A stretch of DNA of 64,000 bases, taken from NCBI RefSeq assembly GCF_004000945.1, contig NZ_BIMF01000002.1, positions 62,001 to 126,000 on the forward strand. Reading direction: 5' to 3'. Of the stretch, positions 17,701-26,001 are shown piece after piece; position 1 is the first letter of the stretch, and every line of letters begins with the position of its first letter. A program made the position numbers and the translations under genes. Under the pieces are notes generated by a model. It made no database searches, had not been told where the DNA came from, and saw only the letters and a list, made by a program, of their open reading frames with translations. This DNA comes from Paenibacillus lautus NBRC 15380. Lineage in GTDB: Bacteria; Bacillota; Bacilli; Paenibacillales; Paenibacillaceae.

Positions 17701-19173
17701 AATATGTTCGTAGGCTTTCTTGAAGGTATCTGCCCATGGTTCAAAGCCTGATTTGCTCGAGGCCTGAGAGTCGGCTCCCACGATAAAGCGATAAGGCTGC
17801 GGTGTCGCCGTATCAGTTTTAAACGATCCAACAGAGCTCCATATCGAACCATCGCCTACCCGGAATACATAATCGGTTCCCGGCTTTAACCCATTCGCGC
17901 TTGCTTTATGGCTGAAAAACGTTTTCTTCTTTCCGGTAGTTCTGTCACTCTTGGTCATATAAGTCGAAATTTCTTCCGAAGATCCGGTGAATTCAAGAAC
18001 CCCCTCTTTCGGAAACAGGTTTCCGGTTCCCGTTGATTCGGCAACCTGGACTTTGGTTCCGGCCGGCGTATCCGTGTACCAAGCGAAAGCCATGCTCGTT
18101 CTTGGATCGCCGTTCAAGGTCATGTTAATGAGTTTCGGCGAAGAGACGGTTCCTACAGTCGTAAAACTCCACTCGATATTTCGAATCAGGGGGGAGCCGT
18201 CTTTTCCTTGGACCGCGGTTTGGGGAATGGTAACCCTGTAGCTTTTCCCTTGACCTAAACCTCCATGCCCAATACGTAAGGTCGTTTGGTTTATAACTTC
18301 GACGGAAAGACTTGGAACAGCCTGATTCTGGACATCCCGTACCGTGATGTCCTGTTTGGCCGTTAACGTGATCGGTTTGTTGAACTTAACCTCAATCGGC
18401 GTCGTCACGGATACCTTTTCCGCACCTTGTTCCGGAACATAGGATAAGTCGATGGTAGGCTGTTCAGGCGTTGTTCCGGATATCGGTTCCCCGGTTACGC
18501 GAATGTTCCGAATTTTACTGGAACCTCCCGATCCAATGCCGTTCGGATTATCTTTGGGGTTGGTTGGCTTATTGGAGTTAACCACCCAACGGATATACAG
18601 CATTTGCTTATCGTCTGCATTCGGCAGGGGGATGTTACGGAGTATGCAGGATTGATTCGGACAATTGTAACTTGAAACAATATTCATCTGTACAGTGCCT
18701 CCCGGTACGTCCGTCCATACCGTTCGGTCGGTGCTTACCTGTACTTTGAAATCGTTAGGAGCGGAACCCGAAGAGCTTTGCTCCGAGGATAGTTTGACAT
18801 TCTTGTAGGCTGAAGTAGAAACCATGGCCAACCAATACTTCTTGCCCTGGCCATTGTCCCAGCCCTGATAGCTGATGTCTTGGGCTTTGCTGTCGTAGTA
18901 TTCGAAATATCCTCCGAACTGTTGGAGGATGGAGGAAGACATGTTTTGTCCTCCGGTTGCAGGATGGACGCCTCCTTCTCCCTTGTTCTTGAAGACCCAT
19001 TCAGCGATTAAGGCCTCGGCCGCTTTCCCCGGTCCATCGGAGGCTAGCTCGGGCTTGGACGTCACGGAGTCGGCATGGGAATTTGCCGGCAATGTCCAGG
19101 GGATCAACAAAAATGCTAAAAACAATAAGACCATCCGCTGTGAATTCCTTCCTCTTTTCTTCTTGATTCGCAT
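14719..19173 (-). CDS. Secreted fusion of a purple-acid-phosphatase-like metallophosphoesterase and a GH8 glycoside hydrolase
   Basis: This protein of about 1484 residues has a signal peptide and then a beta-sandwich N-terminal module (about 40-230). A Big_5 (SbsA Ig-like) domain (about 235-335) and a PAP-type FN3 domain (about 340-455) follow. A calcineurin-type metallophosphoesterase (about 460-760) has metal motifs GDLVDNG, GGHE (about 537; Gly replaces the usual Asn of GNHE) and AHDHMY (about 675). Two FN3 domains precede a GH8 catalytic domain (about 1000-1395). GH8 signatures are TVSEAHGYGM, with the acid Glu near 1067, and ATDGDMDIAYALL; these resemble Paenibacillus/Bacillus beta-glucanase-chitosanases. 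A last FN3 closes the protein. The ATG at 19173 has AAAGGGG nine bases upstream. A divergent AraC gene is the probable regulator. Confidence 0.9.
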   Translation of the reverse strand: MRIKKKRGRNSQRMVLLFLAFLLIPWTLPANSHADSVTSKPELASDGPGKAAEALIAEWVFKNKGEGGVHPATGGQNMSSSILQQFGGYFEYYDSKAQDISYQGWDNGQGKKYWLAMVSTSAYKNVKLSSEQSSSGSAPNDFKVQVSTDRTVWTDVPGGTVQMNIVSSYNCPNQSCILRNIPLPNADDKQMLYIRWVVNSNKPTNPKDNPNGIGSGGSSKIRNIRVTGEPISGTTPEQPTIDLSYVPEQGAEKVSVTTPIEVKFNKPITLTAKQDITVRDVQNQAVPSLSVEVINQTTLRIGHGGLGQGKSYRVTIPQTAVQGKDGSPLIRNIEWSFTTVGTVSSPKLINMTLNGDPRTSMAFAWYTDTPAGTKVQVAESTGTGNLFPKEGVLEFTGSSEEISTYMTKSDRTTGKKKTFFSHKASANGLKPGTDYVFRVGDGSIWSSVGSFKTDTATPQPYRFIVGADSQASSKSGFEPWADTFKKAYEHIGNPKFLINAGDLVDNGDLEEQWQWMLGLAQEHLMKVPFVPVLGGHEVSDWDGDATTPNNNFYNHFNLPRKVVDATHDGSVYSFEYGDALYMVYNSQFDGKLNEDGSVDWDDDQHEQFWNQIEWMRNTVAKTDKKWKFVTLHKAPYAAGDNSAQWEGDRVKFYRKNLIPVFDELGIDMVFEAHDHMYMRSFQMYGDKVIDPKKLEKDEAGNVVNPQGTVYLMSNAFGNKFYYKNEPYDDYFAAINNQPKKKMFTDVSVSDQILKFDAYTAAIEDEGKSGYGKNGLKVYDHYGIKRTDTKPDPVEGAQVKLQGTKATLTWKTPSSSKEQVRGFRIYEKDDKISKHWSLYVPLKSGTSQYSAVIDKLNPDIQYNLVIKSVGRRDNSSPVTVSTSDHAEGNEPPSAVDGLVGKGVSPFQIDLTWRAPSGNAPDRYHIYRNDRHDGTTKEITYIDTGLTPDTEYRYKVTAVTAGGVESLPSEEIRLKTLPSSQGTGPYKPFPQHTAYTAGSIKPNHLQQAQLDATVSRLYDEWKQKYLKKKPYLQSSEPDQYYVWYADGDWFQEEYDEELKVKYQPMTVSEAHGYGMLITAHMAGHDPKAKAYFDGLYRYFRAHPSKINPDLMAWKQGDTGQAVVNVGGVDSATDGDMDIAYALLLADRQWGSDGEINYLAEAKKVIDAIMKSDVNHAEWTLKLADWVSDDDAKYGSATRPSDFMLQHLKDFKNASGDANWDRVIDKTYSISEGVYKKYSPNAGLLPDFVEKKNGSYAPADPEFLESETDGDFSYNSSRIPWRIGTDALMTGETRAKEQLNKMTSWIRQVTGDDPSKIYGGYKLDGSKALVDYTDTSFSAPMMVSAMINPANQAWLNRLWDHNASISTNDDVYFGNTLRLLSMIVVSGNWWSPTIADTEAPMQPTIEEAVAVSDSSVELKWIPSFDNAGIAEYKVYRNNSVIGTSNTTDYKDSGLTPNTTYQYFIVAYDTSGNMSKISNVRIVSTGKQ

Positions 19174-19287
19174 GCTTTGCAACCCCTTTCCCGTTCAACT
19201 TGAACGGCTTGGCTTGAGGATTCGATTGAATCCCGCCTTCTTGAATATATCCCATGTTTTCTCTGGATTCTCGCGGAATCTTATCTA

Positions 19288-19301
19288 AAAATGGCCATTT
19301 T
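19288..19301. promoter_or_regulatory. 14-bp perfect palindrome in the AraC/GH8 divergent region
   Basis: AAAATGGCCATTTT is fully self-complementary and lies between the two divergent genes, about 25 bases upstream of the AraC-gene -35 box. It may be a regulator site; this is inference. Confidence 0.25.
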
Positions 19302-19325
19302 CAACATATATTGCTGTGAATTTGA

Positions 19326-19354
19326 TTAACAATTCAAACGGCTTCGGGTACAAT
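19326..19354 (+). promoter_or_regulatory. Sigma-A promoter of the AraC-family gene
   Basis: TTAACA (19326-19331), a 17-base spacer and TACAAT (19349-19354) give a good match. Transcription would begin near 19361, upstream of ATG 19394, which supports that ATG as the translation start despite the frame problem that follows. Confidence 0.6.
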
Positions 19355-19393
19355 GAGGATATCATGACCTAGCTGGATTCCGTGAGAGGTGAT

Positions 19394-20244
19394 ATGACAT
19401 CAACTTTTTTTGCTCTGATCCCTTTTATATCAGTCGAGAGAGCAAATCCCGGTCAAGCATTCCTTCATTCCACTATCACGACGCTTATGAAATTTTGTAT
19501 ATTGTCTCGGGCGAGCTGCATTATTGTATTGGAAGCCAGCCGTTTCAGCTCGTGGGCGGTTCCATGCTGCTCATTCGCAAGAATGACGGGCACCGTCTGA
19601 TCAATCCTAACGGGGCCCCATTTGAAAGAGTAACGCTGCTCTTTCAAGAAGAGTTTTTAGGCGGGTTATTAACCGAGGATTCGTCTTTTCATCCCCTCTC
19701 CCCTTTCCAGTTAGGTTCCGGTTCCATCCGGTTAAAGGGCCAGGAGCAGGGGTATGTCGAAGGGATTTTTGCGAAGATGGCCGCCGAATCGGCAAACGGA
19801 TATCCCGAGTCGAATTTCTATCTCAAAATCCTGTTGTCCGAGCTTTTGGTGTTCATCCACCGTATTCTAAACAGCGGCCGTCAATACATAAATGTCTCTA
19901 CCAACCAGGTCCATCAGCGCATCTCCCATATTGCCCACTTTATCAATCACCACTATGATCAGCGCCTGACATTAGAGGAACTCACGAGCCGATTCCATGT
20001 AAGTCCCTCTCATCTTAGCCGAACCTTCAAAGAATCAACGGGATTTACCCTGATCGAGTATGTGAATAACGTAAGAATCAAGCAAGCGTGTCATTTGTTG
20101 AAAGAATCCAATTTGCAGGTTTCCGATATCGCCGAAAGCGTCGGCTTCGAGAATTCTACCCATTTCGGCCGCACGTTTAAAAGCATAATCGGTCTCTCTC
20201 CTCTGAAATTTCGTAAGAATCATCAGACGGATATACGGCCGTAA
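19394..20244 (+). CDS. AraC-family regulator with N-terminal cupin domain; apparent frameshift at a T7 run
   Basis: The long frame encodes an AraC-type sensor cupin (FHYHDAYEILYIVSGE, then GGSMLLIRKNDGHR) and a C-terminal double HTH (about the last 100 residues, with FHVSPSHLSRTFKESTG and VGFENSTHFGRTFK). That frame has no ATG, GTG or TTG before the cupin core and meets a TGA just upstream. ATG 19394, preceded by GAGAGGTG and a good promoter, lies in the neighbouring frame. It joins the cupin frame only after a -1 shift at the seven T of 19405-19411, which form the phased slippery heptamer T-TTT-TTT. With the shift, the N-terminus reads MTSTFFCSDPFYISRES. It is divergent from the phosphoesterase-GH8 gene and probably controls it. 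A base-call error is the main alternative. Confidence 0.75.
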
Positions 20245-20249
20245 AGCAA

Positions 20250-20289
20250 CAAAGAGCCTGAATTCCTTCTAGGGAATTCGGCTCTTTGT
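20250..20289. terminator. Bidirectional terminator
   Basis: The stem aaagagcc..gaattcc / ggaattc.ggctcttt with a 4-base loop separates the convergent AraC gene (plus) and hydrolase gene (minus). Confidence 0.8.
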
Positions 20290-20390
20290 CCTATAACTCT
20301 TCCTCACCACTTTGACCATTTACATGATGAGGCAGCAAATGACACAACCTAGACGCACTATTAGTTTACATAATATTTATTACGTAACTT

Positions 20391-21101
20391 TCAGTTTCCA
20401 GGGTACAATTCATGGATTTTGGATACCAGATCTACTGAATTGGTATGGAACGCTTCGTTTGAATCCGTCCAGGCCGATTTCAGAAAGTAAGAGGCATGAA
20501 ACCGCCATCCCTGATGATCCGGATTAAAATCCAGTTGAACCTCACGCCCCGGCCTTCCACGATACACCCTGGAACCCGGTTTGCGCCAACTTCCAATTCT
20601 GGTGATCCTGTCCGGATTCTGGCCCGTGATATATGTAAACCGGTCATTGTAGGGAATGTCCTTCAAATAAAACTTTGGACATCCCACAGCAAATACATGG
20701 ACTCCTTGAAAGTCGTATTTCTCCTCCAAATAAAGCCCAACCTTATAAGCGATCACGCCTCCGGCGCTGTGACCGATCAGGATCAGTTGATCCGCACCTG
20801 CTGCATGCTCGCGGAGGATCTGTCCTGCGTTCACTACCCGATGCGAATACTCTCGAACCACGTCATATCCGACTTGAGTAAGCTGCCGGGCTAGCAAACG
20901 GATCAACGCGGAACCCGATATGCCGTTTGCCATTCCATACGGAAAAATCATCACAATTTTGGCATTTGGATATCTAAGGGCTATTTCGCTTGCAGCGTCT
21001 TCAAAATTATTCCGATAGGTCAGGATGCCGGCAAAAAAACAAACCACCGTTCTGCACTTTATTGAACATGTGCTATAGGAGGATACGAACGCCTCTGTCA
21101 T
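20391..21101 (-). CDS. Alpha/beta hydrolase (lipase-like)
   Basis: The protein of about 236 residues has a nucleophile elbow GHSAGG in a strand-turn-helix context (LILIGHSAGGVIAYKVG, about residue 120) and a late NPDHQGWRFHASY segment that may supply the catalytic histidine. There is no signal peptide, so it is probably cytoplasmic. The ATG at 21101 is preferred; a TTG seven codons upstream lies inside the GGAGG ribosome site. A TTGTTA-17-TATGAT promoter is present upstream. The substrate is unknown. Confidence 0.8.
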   Translation of the reverse strand: MTEAFVSSYSTCSIKCRTVVCFFAGILTYRNNFEDAASEIALRYPNAKIVMIFPYGMANGISGSALIRLLARQLTQVGYDVVREYSHRVVNAGQILREHAAGADQLILIGHSAGGVIAYKVGLYLEEKYDFQGVHVFAVGCPKFYLKDIPYNDRFTYITGQNPDRITRIGSWRKPGSRVYRGRPGREVQLDFNPDHQGWRFHASYFLKSAWTDSNEAFHTNSVDLVSKIHELYPGN

Positions 21102-21146
21102 GACTTCACAGTCCACCTCCAAAAAAGTGTTCCATTCTTACGTTGA

Positions 21147-21175
21147 ATCATATGAAGAAACCCCCATGATAACAA
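21147..21175 (-). promoter_or_regulatory. Predicted promoter of the lipase-like hydrolase
   Basis: On the minus strand TTGTTA (21170-21175), 17 bases, TATGAT (21147-21152). It separates this gene from the cytochrome operon upstream, after which I see no clear terminator. Confidence 0.5.
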
Positions 21176-21233
21176 CGCGATTCCTATCTGCATTGTAGCA
21201 TGAGGGTCCTCAATATTTCATTTTTTGTTCACC

Positions 21234-21614
21234 TTATTTTTTTGCAGCCAGCCATTGGGACAGCACATTAATTTCGTCTTCCGTCAGCTTGCCTTGGAAT
21301 GCCGGCATTCCATTGCGTCCATTCGTAATAATACCCGCAATTTCGCCAGCATCGTACTTGGACCCTACGTTTTGCAGGCTTGGGAAATTCCCGCCCCCAG
21401 CCAAGTCTGTTGCGTGGCAAGCCATGCAGTTGGCATTGTAGAGCGACGTTGCTTCAGCATTGCCGGCATCTCCGCCGGTTGCTCCCTCTTGTGGAGCCTG
21501 TCCCCCGTTTTCAGCAGGAGCAGGCTCGGATGTATCATTGCCGCCGCCGCATGCTACCGCTGCAAAAGCAAAAGTTGTCAAAAGCATAACAAACAGTAAC
21601 CCTTTTTTGAACAT
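21234..21614 (-). CDS. Cytochrome c lipoprotein (small class I, c-551/c-550 type)
   Basis: The 126-residue precursor has a lipoprotein signal with lipobox AVAC (Cys about 22) and a linker rich in Gly, Pro and Glu. A single-heme domain carries CMACH for covalent heme binding and a methionine ligand in NGMPAF. It would be anchored to the outer face of the membrane and carry electrons. It is the last gene of a three-gene minus-strand operon with a GMC flavoprotein and a subunit-3 protein, so it is the likely electron acceptor of that dehydrogenase. AAGGAGG precedes the ATG. Confidence 0.92.
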   Translation of the reverse strand: MFKKGLLFVMLLTTFAFAAVACGGGNDTSEPAPAENGGQAPQEGATGGDAGNAEATSLYNANCMACHATDLAGGGNFPSLQNVGSKYDAGEIAGIITNGRNGMPAFQGKLTEDEINVLSQWLAAKK

Positions 21615-21646
21615 TTCTGAAACTGCCTCCTTTTGTAAAATGCAGG

Positions 21647-23359
21647 CTACACTAATAGCCCGCCCTTTTTGCTGTACTCCAGAATTCCATCCACGGTGCG
21701 ATAAGCAAGAGCTCCGACCGTTCCGGTCGGATTATAGCCGCTATTATGCGGGAAAGCGGATGCGCCTACTACAAACAAATTTTCCATATCCCACATTTGC
21801 ATGTAATTGTTGACGGCCGAATTGCCAGGGTTCTCTCCCATAATCACCCCGCCGGTATTATGAGTCGATTGGTATGTCGTAATTTCGTAAGGTCCCAGTT
21901 CCTTCAATTTCATAATGTTTTGGCCTCCCATCTCCTGCACGATCTCCGCGCAGCGATCGGACAGATACCTGGCCAATTGGCGGTCCTGCTCTTCGAAATC
22001 AAACGTGATTCGAATCAACGGGTCTCCGTAAGCATCCTTATAGGTGGGATCCAAATCCAGGTAGTGATGCCGAAAAGGCATCGAAGAACCTTGAGAGCCC
22101 ACGGTTAGTACGCTGTTGGCATACTTCAAGGAATTCGCCTTAAATTCTTTTCCCCAACGCGGTGATTCCTCCGGTACCGGATTGTTTTGGATTGGCCTTT
22201 GACCGGTTACCGTATGGGCAATGTTCCCCCCATGTATGAACTTCAGGTCCGAGTGATCGAAATTGTCGCCGTTAAAATCGTCCAAGCTCATCCCTAGGCT
22301 TCCCGCACCGGCAAACAGATTGAATTTGTCCTCAAAAAATCCGGCGGCAGTCCCCTTGATTACCTGATAGGCATAGTTTTTGCCAATCACGCCCGTCCCG
22401 CTGGACGAGTCGTATGGTTTGCCGATTTTAGACAGGAGCATCAAACGAGTATTGTTAAAGACGTATCCCGTGGATACTACGATATCCGCCGGCTGTTCGA
22501 TTTCCTCTCCGGTCGTTAGGTCCGTGTACATGACACCCGTTGCCTTACCGCCCTTATGCAGAATTCTTCTAACATAAGAATGGGTGCGAATTTCGAACTT
22601 TCCGGTTTTTTTCGCAACAGGAATCACGGTAACGACAGGATCCGCTTTCGCTCCGTATTCGCAGCCAAACCGCTCGCAGTATCCGCAGTACTGGCAGGCC
22701 GCTCTTGAAATGCCATCCGGGTTCGTGTAGCTTTCCGACAGATTGGCTGAAGGCACCGTATAGGGGTTGAGCTTCAGATTTTTCGCCGCTTCTGCAAACA
22801 TCTTCATAGATGGCGTGTGGAGCATAGGCGGGGTCGGGTAAGGATTCGAACGTTTCCCTGCCATGGGATTTTCCTCGCCGGAGATGCCGGTCGTCTTCTC
22901 GAACTTATCAAAAAACGGCTCGAGCTGATCGTAGGTGATACCCCAGTCCTGGATCGTCATTTCCGGCGGTATTTTATCTTTCCCATATCGTTCTTCCGTC
23001 ATGCTCCGAATTTTAAAATCGTAGGGCAGGAAACGGAACGTTTGCCCGTTCCAGTGTACGCCGGCTCCACCTAGTCCCTCCCCTAACAGAAACGATCCAT
23101 ACTGCCTCATCGGCAGTGCACGTACTTTTTCGGTGCTCCGAAATGTAATCGTTTCTTTGGAGAGGTCCTGCATCAAATCGTACCGAAGCGCGTAACGGAG
23201 TTCATCGTGAGCCATGTAATAGTCTTCCGTTACCCTTTCTTTACCTCTTTCCAATCCGACAACGGATAATCCCTTCTTGGTCAATTCCGAAGCGATAATC
23301 CCGCCAGCCCAGCCGACGCCGATAATGACAACATCCGTTTTCGGTAATTTTTTGGCCAT
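21647..23359 (-). CDS. GMC-family flavoprotein, gluconate 2-dehydrogenase large-subunit type
   Basis: The 570-residue protein opens with an FAD-binding Rossmann motif (VVIIGVGWAGGIIASEL) and ends with the GMC C-terminal region, including THNTGGVIMG and an NPTGTVGALAYRTVDGI stretch. A cysteine cluster (CQYCGYCERFGC, about residues 220-231) resembles the cluster region of this subgroup and could hold an Fe-S centre. It oxidises a sugar, sugar acid or alcohol; the true substrate is not readable. It has no export signal of its own, which fits hitchhiker export with the Tat-signal subunit encoded just upstream. Electrons would pass to the cytochrome c encoded 32 bases downstream. Confidence 0.9.
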   Translation of the reverse strand: MAKKLPKTDVVIIGVGWAGGIIASELTKKGLSVVGLERGKERVTEDYYMAHDELRYALRYDLMQDLSKETITFRSTEKVRALPMRQYGSFLLGEGLGGAGVHWNGQTFRFLPYDFKIRSMTEERYGKDKIPPEMTIQDWGITYDQLEPFFDKFEKTTGISGEENPMAGKRSNPYPTPPMLHTPSMKMFAEAAKNLKLNPYTVPSANLSESYTNPDGISRAACQYCGYCERFGCEYGAKADPVVTVIPVAKKTGKFEIRTHSYVRRILHKGGKATGVMYTDLTTGEEIEQPADIVVSTGYVFNNTRLMLLSKIGKPYDSSSGTGVIGKNYAYQVIKGTAAGFFEDKFNLFAGAGSLGMSLDDFNGDNFDHSDLKFIHGGNIAHTVTGQRPIQNNPVPEESPRWGKEFKANSLKYANSVLTVGSQGSSMPFRHHYLDLDPTYKDAYGDPLIRITFDFEEQDRQLARYLSDRCAEIVQEMGGQNIMKLKELGPYEITTYQSTHNTGGVIMGENPGNSAVNNYMQMWDMENLFVVGASAFPHNSGYNPTGTVGALAYRTVDGILEYSKKGGLLV

Positions 23360-23389
23360 ATGTGTACTCCTTTCGCTATATATGAGCGG

Positions 23390-24178
23390 TTATAGGTGAT
23401 CCTTTAAGCTCTTCGGCGGGATCACGGTGAATTCTTTATCAATGATGTTGGTATAAGCCATTTGGTTACCCGGATATTGACGCATGACCCAGCCCTGCAT
23501 GTTTTTATTGCCGCCGTATAACGGATCACTATAAACCCCTTCCAATGTGCTGCTGCGCAGCAGATTAAAGAACCCGCTGGCAGAGATTGTTGTCAATTTG
23601 ACCTCATCGTTCTGAAAGGCAGTTAACACGGCATCCTGTTCCTCTGGCGCCAGGCTGGGGAAGTCTTTTTGATACTTTTTCTGGCTGTAGTTCTGAATCT
23701 CGCGGAGACCGATGTAGAATATCTCTCGCCGTCTTAACCGGCCCTGATAGCCTTGCGTTTTCTCTCCAACATAGAAAGGGGGCTGCATATAATCTCTTGC
23801 ATTGAAGCCCCAATCACCGGCCAACTGATGGTCGATGAAGAATGCCGCGCCCAGCTCTTTGGCGCCCGGACCATTCTCATCCGCAGGAAAAATGCGCTCT
23901 ACGGCTGCTTCCGTGATCCTGTATTGTTCCTGGTTAAAAAACATTAATGCTTGGTTGTAGTTGTTTTCATTCTGCGCAGGCGCTGGCGCTGCAGGCGGGG
24001 TTTCCCGCTTCGGCAGCAGATATCCGAGTACGCCGCCCAGTACGACACCTCCCACGGCATAACCGGAGTTTCTCAGAAACTTCCGCCGTGACATCGTCTG
24101 CGAGCCGTCAGGCTTCGCTGGTTTGGTTTGTTGTTCGTCTTGTTCGCTCAAACTTTCAGCACCCCTACTCTTCATCAT
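23390..24178 (-). CDS. Gluconate 2-dehydrogenase subunit 3 family protein with Tat signal
   Basis: The 262-residue protein carries a twin-arginine motif, SRRKFLRNSG (about residues 30-39), followed by a hydrophobic stretch GYAVGGVVLGGVLGYLL. An unusually long 29-residue charged pre-sequence lies before the motif. The mature part matches the small subunit 3 of gluconate 2-dehydrogenase-like enzymes. The family partners a GMC flavoprotein and provides the Tat signal for the complex; the GMC gene begins 30 bases downstream. Genes for TatA and TatC are in the facing operon. The start ATG lacks a strong ribosome site, so a start nearer the RR motif is possible. Confidence 0.85.
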   Translation of the reverse strand: MMKSRGAESLSEQDEQQTKPAKPDGSQTMSRRKFLRNSGYAVGGVVLGGVLGYLLPKRETPPAAPAPAQNENNYNQALMFFNQEQYRITEAAVERIFPADENGPGAKELGAAFFIDHQLAGDWGFNARDYMQPPFYVGEKTQGYQGRLRRREIFYIGLREIQNYSQKKYQKDFPSLAPEEQDAVLTAFQNDEVKLTTISASGFFNLLRSSTLEGVYSDPLYGGNKNMQGWVMRQYPGNQMAYTNIIDKEFTVIPPKSLKDHL

Positions 24179-24213
24179 TTTGAATAATGGGTATTGTCCC
24201 CATCAAATTTTCA

Positions 24214-24244
24214 TTCATACATTATTCTCCATCCGGGCATGATA
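24214..24244 (+). promoter_or_regulatory. Candidate sigma-G/F promoter of the yhcN-like gene
   Basis: TTCATA (24214-24219) is followed after 18 bases by CATGATA (24238-24244), which matches the forespore -10 pattern CATNNTA. The gene downstream belongs to a spore lipoprotein family, which supports the call. Confidence 0.4.
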
Positions 24245-24274
24245 AAATTACTACCGATATGGAGGCGAATGCTC

Positions 24275-24955
24275 ATGAAACCATTGTGGAGCAGATGGAA
24301 AGGTCCCCTCCTGGGATCCGTACTGCTTCTTTCATTAACAGCCTGCTTGAATCAAACAGACAATCAACAAAATGCTCAATCCACGCAGCAAGGTAATGCT
24401 GATGCCGTTCATCTGCACAGTACCGATGTGATTCCAAGTTATCACGGACCGAAAACCGAAACGACCAACGTTTATGGCAATAACACAAGCGGTATGGGCA
24501 TGTCCGTGTACAGCATGATCGGTTCATCCAGCCTGCATGAGGGCGGTGTCTCTTCCCATGTACAGTCAAGACTTGCAGGTCTAGGCATTGATGGGGTGAA
24601 AGCTTTTGTCCTCAATGACACGATTGTTCTGGCACGCGCAGAATCACAGGTTTCGTCCAACCACTATGACAACATGCAGCAGAAGGTGTTAAGTCAGACA
24701 GAAGGAATGTCAGGCAAAGGCGAGCCGGATGAAGGCGTAAGCGGGGCAAAGATTGCGGACAACGATAATATGTCGCAAGCCAAGGAGCAAGTGAAGAACA
24801 TGTTTAATGAAGAAGTGCAAATTCTAACGGTGACGAATCCGCAAGCTCCTGCGCTGATAGACCGCATTGCCACGAAACTGCATGATTCACCGCGCGACGA
24901 GTCGATAGCCAGGGATATTTCGGAGCTGCTTCGGATGGCTTCGGATAAAAAATAG
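24275..24955 (+). CDS. YhcN/YlaJ-family sporulation lipoprotein
   Basis: From ATG 24275, with GGAGG nine bases upstream, the 226-residue product has a lipoprotein signal ending in LTAC. A Q/N-rich linker follows, then a YhcN/YlaJ domain with [26 protein letters not shown] and a C-terminal [19 protein letters not shown] segment. Homologues are lipoproteins of the spore inner membrane made in the forespore, with roles in germination or outgrowth. It is the first gene of a run with tatA and tatC: the next ATG is 18 bases past its stop. Confidence 0.88.
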   Translation: MKPLWSRWKGPLLGSVLLLSLTACLNQTDNQQNAQSTQQGNADAVHLHSTDVIPSYHGPKTETTNVYGNNTSGMGMSVYSMIGSSSLHEGGVSSHVQSRLAGLGIDGVKAFVLNDTIVLARAESQVSSNHYDNMQQKVLSQTEGMSGKGEPDEGVSGAKIADNDNMSQAKEQVKNMFNEEVQILTVTNPQAPALIDRIATKLHDSPRDESIARDISELLRMASDKK

Positions 24956-24972
24956 GTAAAGGAGTTGATCAT

Positions 24973-25158
24973 ATGCCTTTAGGAAACATCGGCGTGACAG
25001 GGCTGATCCTCATTTTGTTGATCGCCTTGATTATTTTCGGACCTTCGAAGCTGCCCGAACTGGGCCGCGCCTTCGGTCGAACACTGAGCGAGTTCAAAAA
25101 CTCAACACGTGAACTGGTTTCAAGCGAAGATATCCAAGATGGAGATAAATTGAAATGA
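24973..25158 (+). CDS. tatA: Twin-arginine translocase subunit TatA/TatE
   Basis: The 61-residue protein has one N-terminal membrane helix ([13 protein letters not shown]), the hinge [17 protein letters not shown] and an amphipathic helix, the full TatA layout in a short form. It forms the pore-like oligomer for folded Tat substrates together with TatC. The gene overlaps tatC by four bases (ATGA) and stands opposite an operon that encodes a Tat-signal protein. Confidence 0.95.
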   Translation: MPLGNIGVTGLILILLIALIIFGPSKLPELGRAFGRTLSEFKNSTRELVSSEDIQDGDKLK

Positions 25159-25898
25159 CCCCGCACGAGCAGGGACAAGAACAGGAGCAGCATATAATAG
25201 AGCACTTAACAGAGCTCCGCAAGCGGATTCTCATCACATTGGGCACCTTTTTGGTAGCCCTTTGTGCCGCTTTTCTATATGTTGAACCGCTGTATGAAAT
25301 GCTGACTCGGGACGTGGAGGGTCAGCTTCAAGTGCTGGGACCGACGGACGTGATTTGGGTATACTTCATGATTGCAGGGGTTATAGCTCTTGCGGTGACG
25401 ATGCCTGTTGCCGGATTTCAGGTATGGCGATTCGTTGTGCCCGGCTTGAGTACCATTGAGCGGCGTGCTTCACTGGCGTATATCCCCGCAATCGGTGCCC
25501 TTTTTCTATTGGGCTTGGCCTTTGGCTACTTTGTCATTTATCCCATGGTCCTGTCCTTCCTGGATTCGCTGTCGCACCATTTCATAACAGCATATACCGC
25601 CGAGAGATATTTCCGTTTTATGGTGCATATGACCGTACCGTTCGGTGTGCTGTTCGAAATGCCCGTTGTCATCATGTTCTTGACCTCGATTGGCATTCTG
25701 AATCCGCTCCGCTTAGCTAAAATGCGGAAAATCGCCTATTTTCTGCTGACGATAGCAGCCGTCACCATTACACCGCCGGATATCGTGTCGGACATCCTCG
25801 TTATTGTTCCCCTGTTCCTGCTATATGAGATTAGCGTTGGATTGTCTCGCATTGTATATCTCAAAAGGCAGTCCAAGCTGGAATTGATAGGCGAATAA
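25155..25898 (+). CDS. tatC: Twin-arginine translocase subunit TatC
   Basis: The 247-residue protein has six membrane helices and TatC signatures: an N-terminal [10 protein letters not shown] for signal recognition and a [15 protein letters not shown] segment holding the conserved Glu. It recognises the RR motif of substrates. It is coupled to tatA by a 4-base overlap. Adjacency to a Tat substrate operon suggests a dedicated translocase, as for TatAd-TatCd and PhoD in Bacillus subtilis (known case, here inferred). Confidence 0.96.
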   Translation: MTPHEQGQEQEQHIIEHLTELRKRILITLGTFLVALCAAFLYVEPLYEMLTRDVEGQLQVLGPTDVIWVYFMIAGVIALAVTMPVAGFQVWRFVVPGLSTIERRASLAYIPAIGALFLLGLAFGYFVIYPMVLSFLDSLSHHFITAYTAERYFRFMVHMTVPFGVLFEMPVVIMFLTSIGILNPLRLAKMRKIAYFLLTIAAVTITPPDIVSDILVIVPLFLLYEISVGLSRIVYLKRQSKLELIGE

Positions 25899-25934
25899 AC
25901 CCGGTACAAATCAGTGACGCTGCTTACGGATACT

Positions 25935-25973
25935 AAAAAAAGCTTGGAGATCTGTTTTAGATCCCAAGCTTTA
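25935..25973. terminator. Bidirectional terminator between tatC and the SDR gene
   Basis: The stem aaagcttgg.gatct / agatc.ccaagcttt has a T run on the minus side (six) and a shorter one on the plus side. Confidence 0.8.
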
Positions 25974-26001
25974 ACTATGTGCAGACCTATTTTAATAATA
26001 G

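Noticed and set aside
16672..17751. A 359-codon open frame on the plus strand inside the phosphoesterase-GH8 gene
   Set aside because: It is antisense to strongly supported catalytic domains, has no ribosome site, and its composition is that of a reverse-frame shadow.
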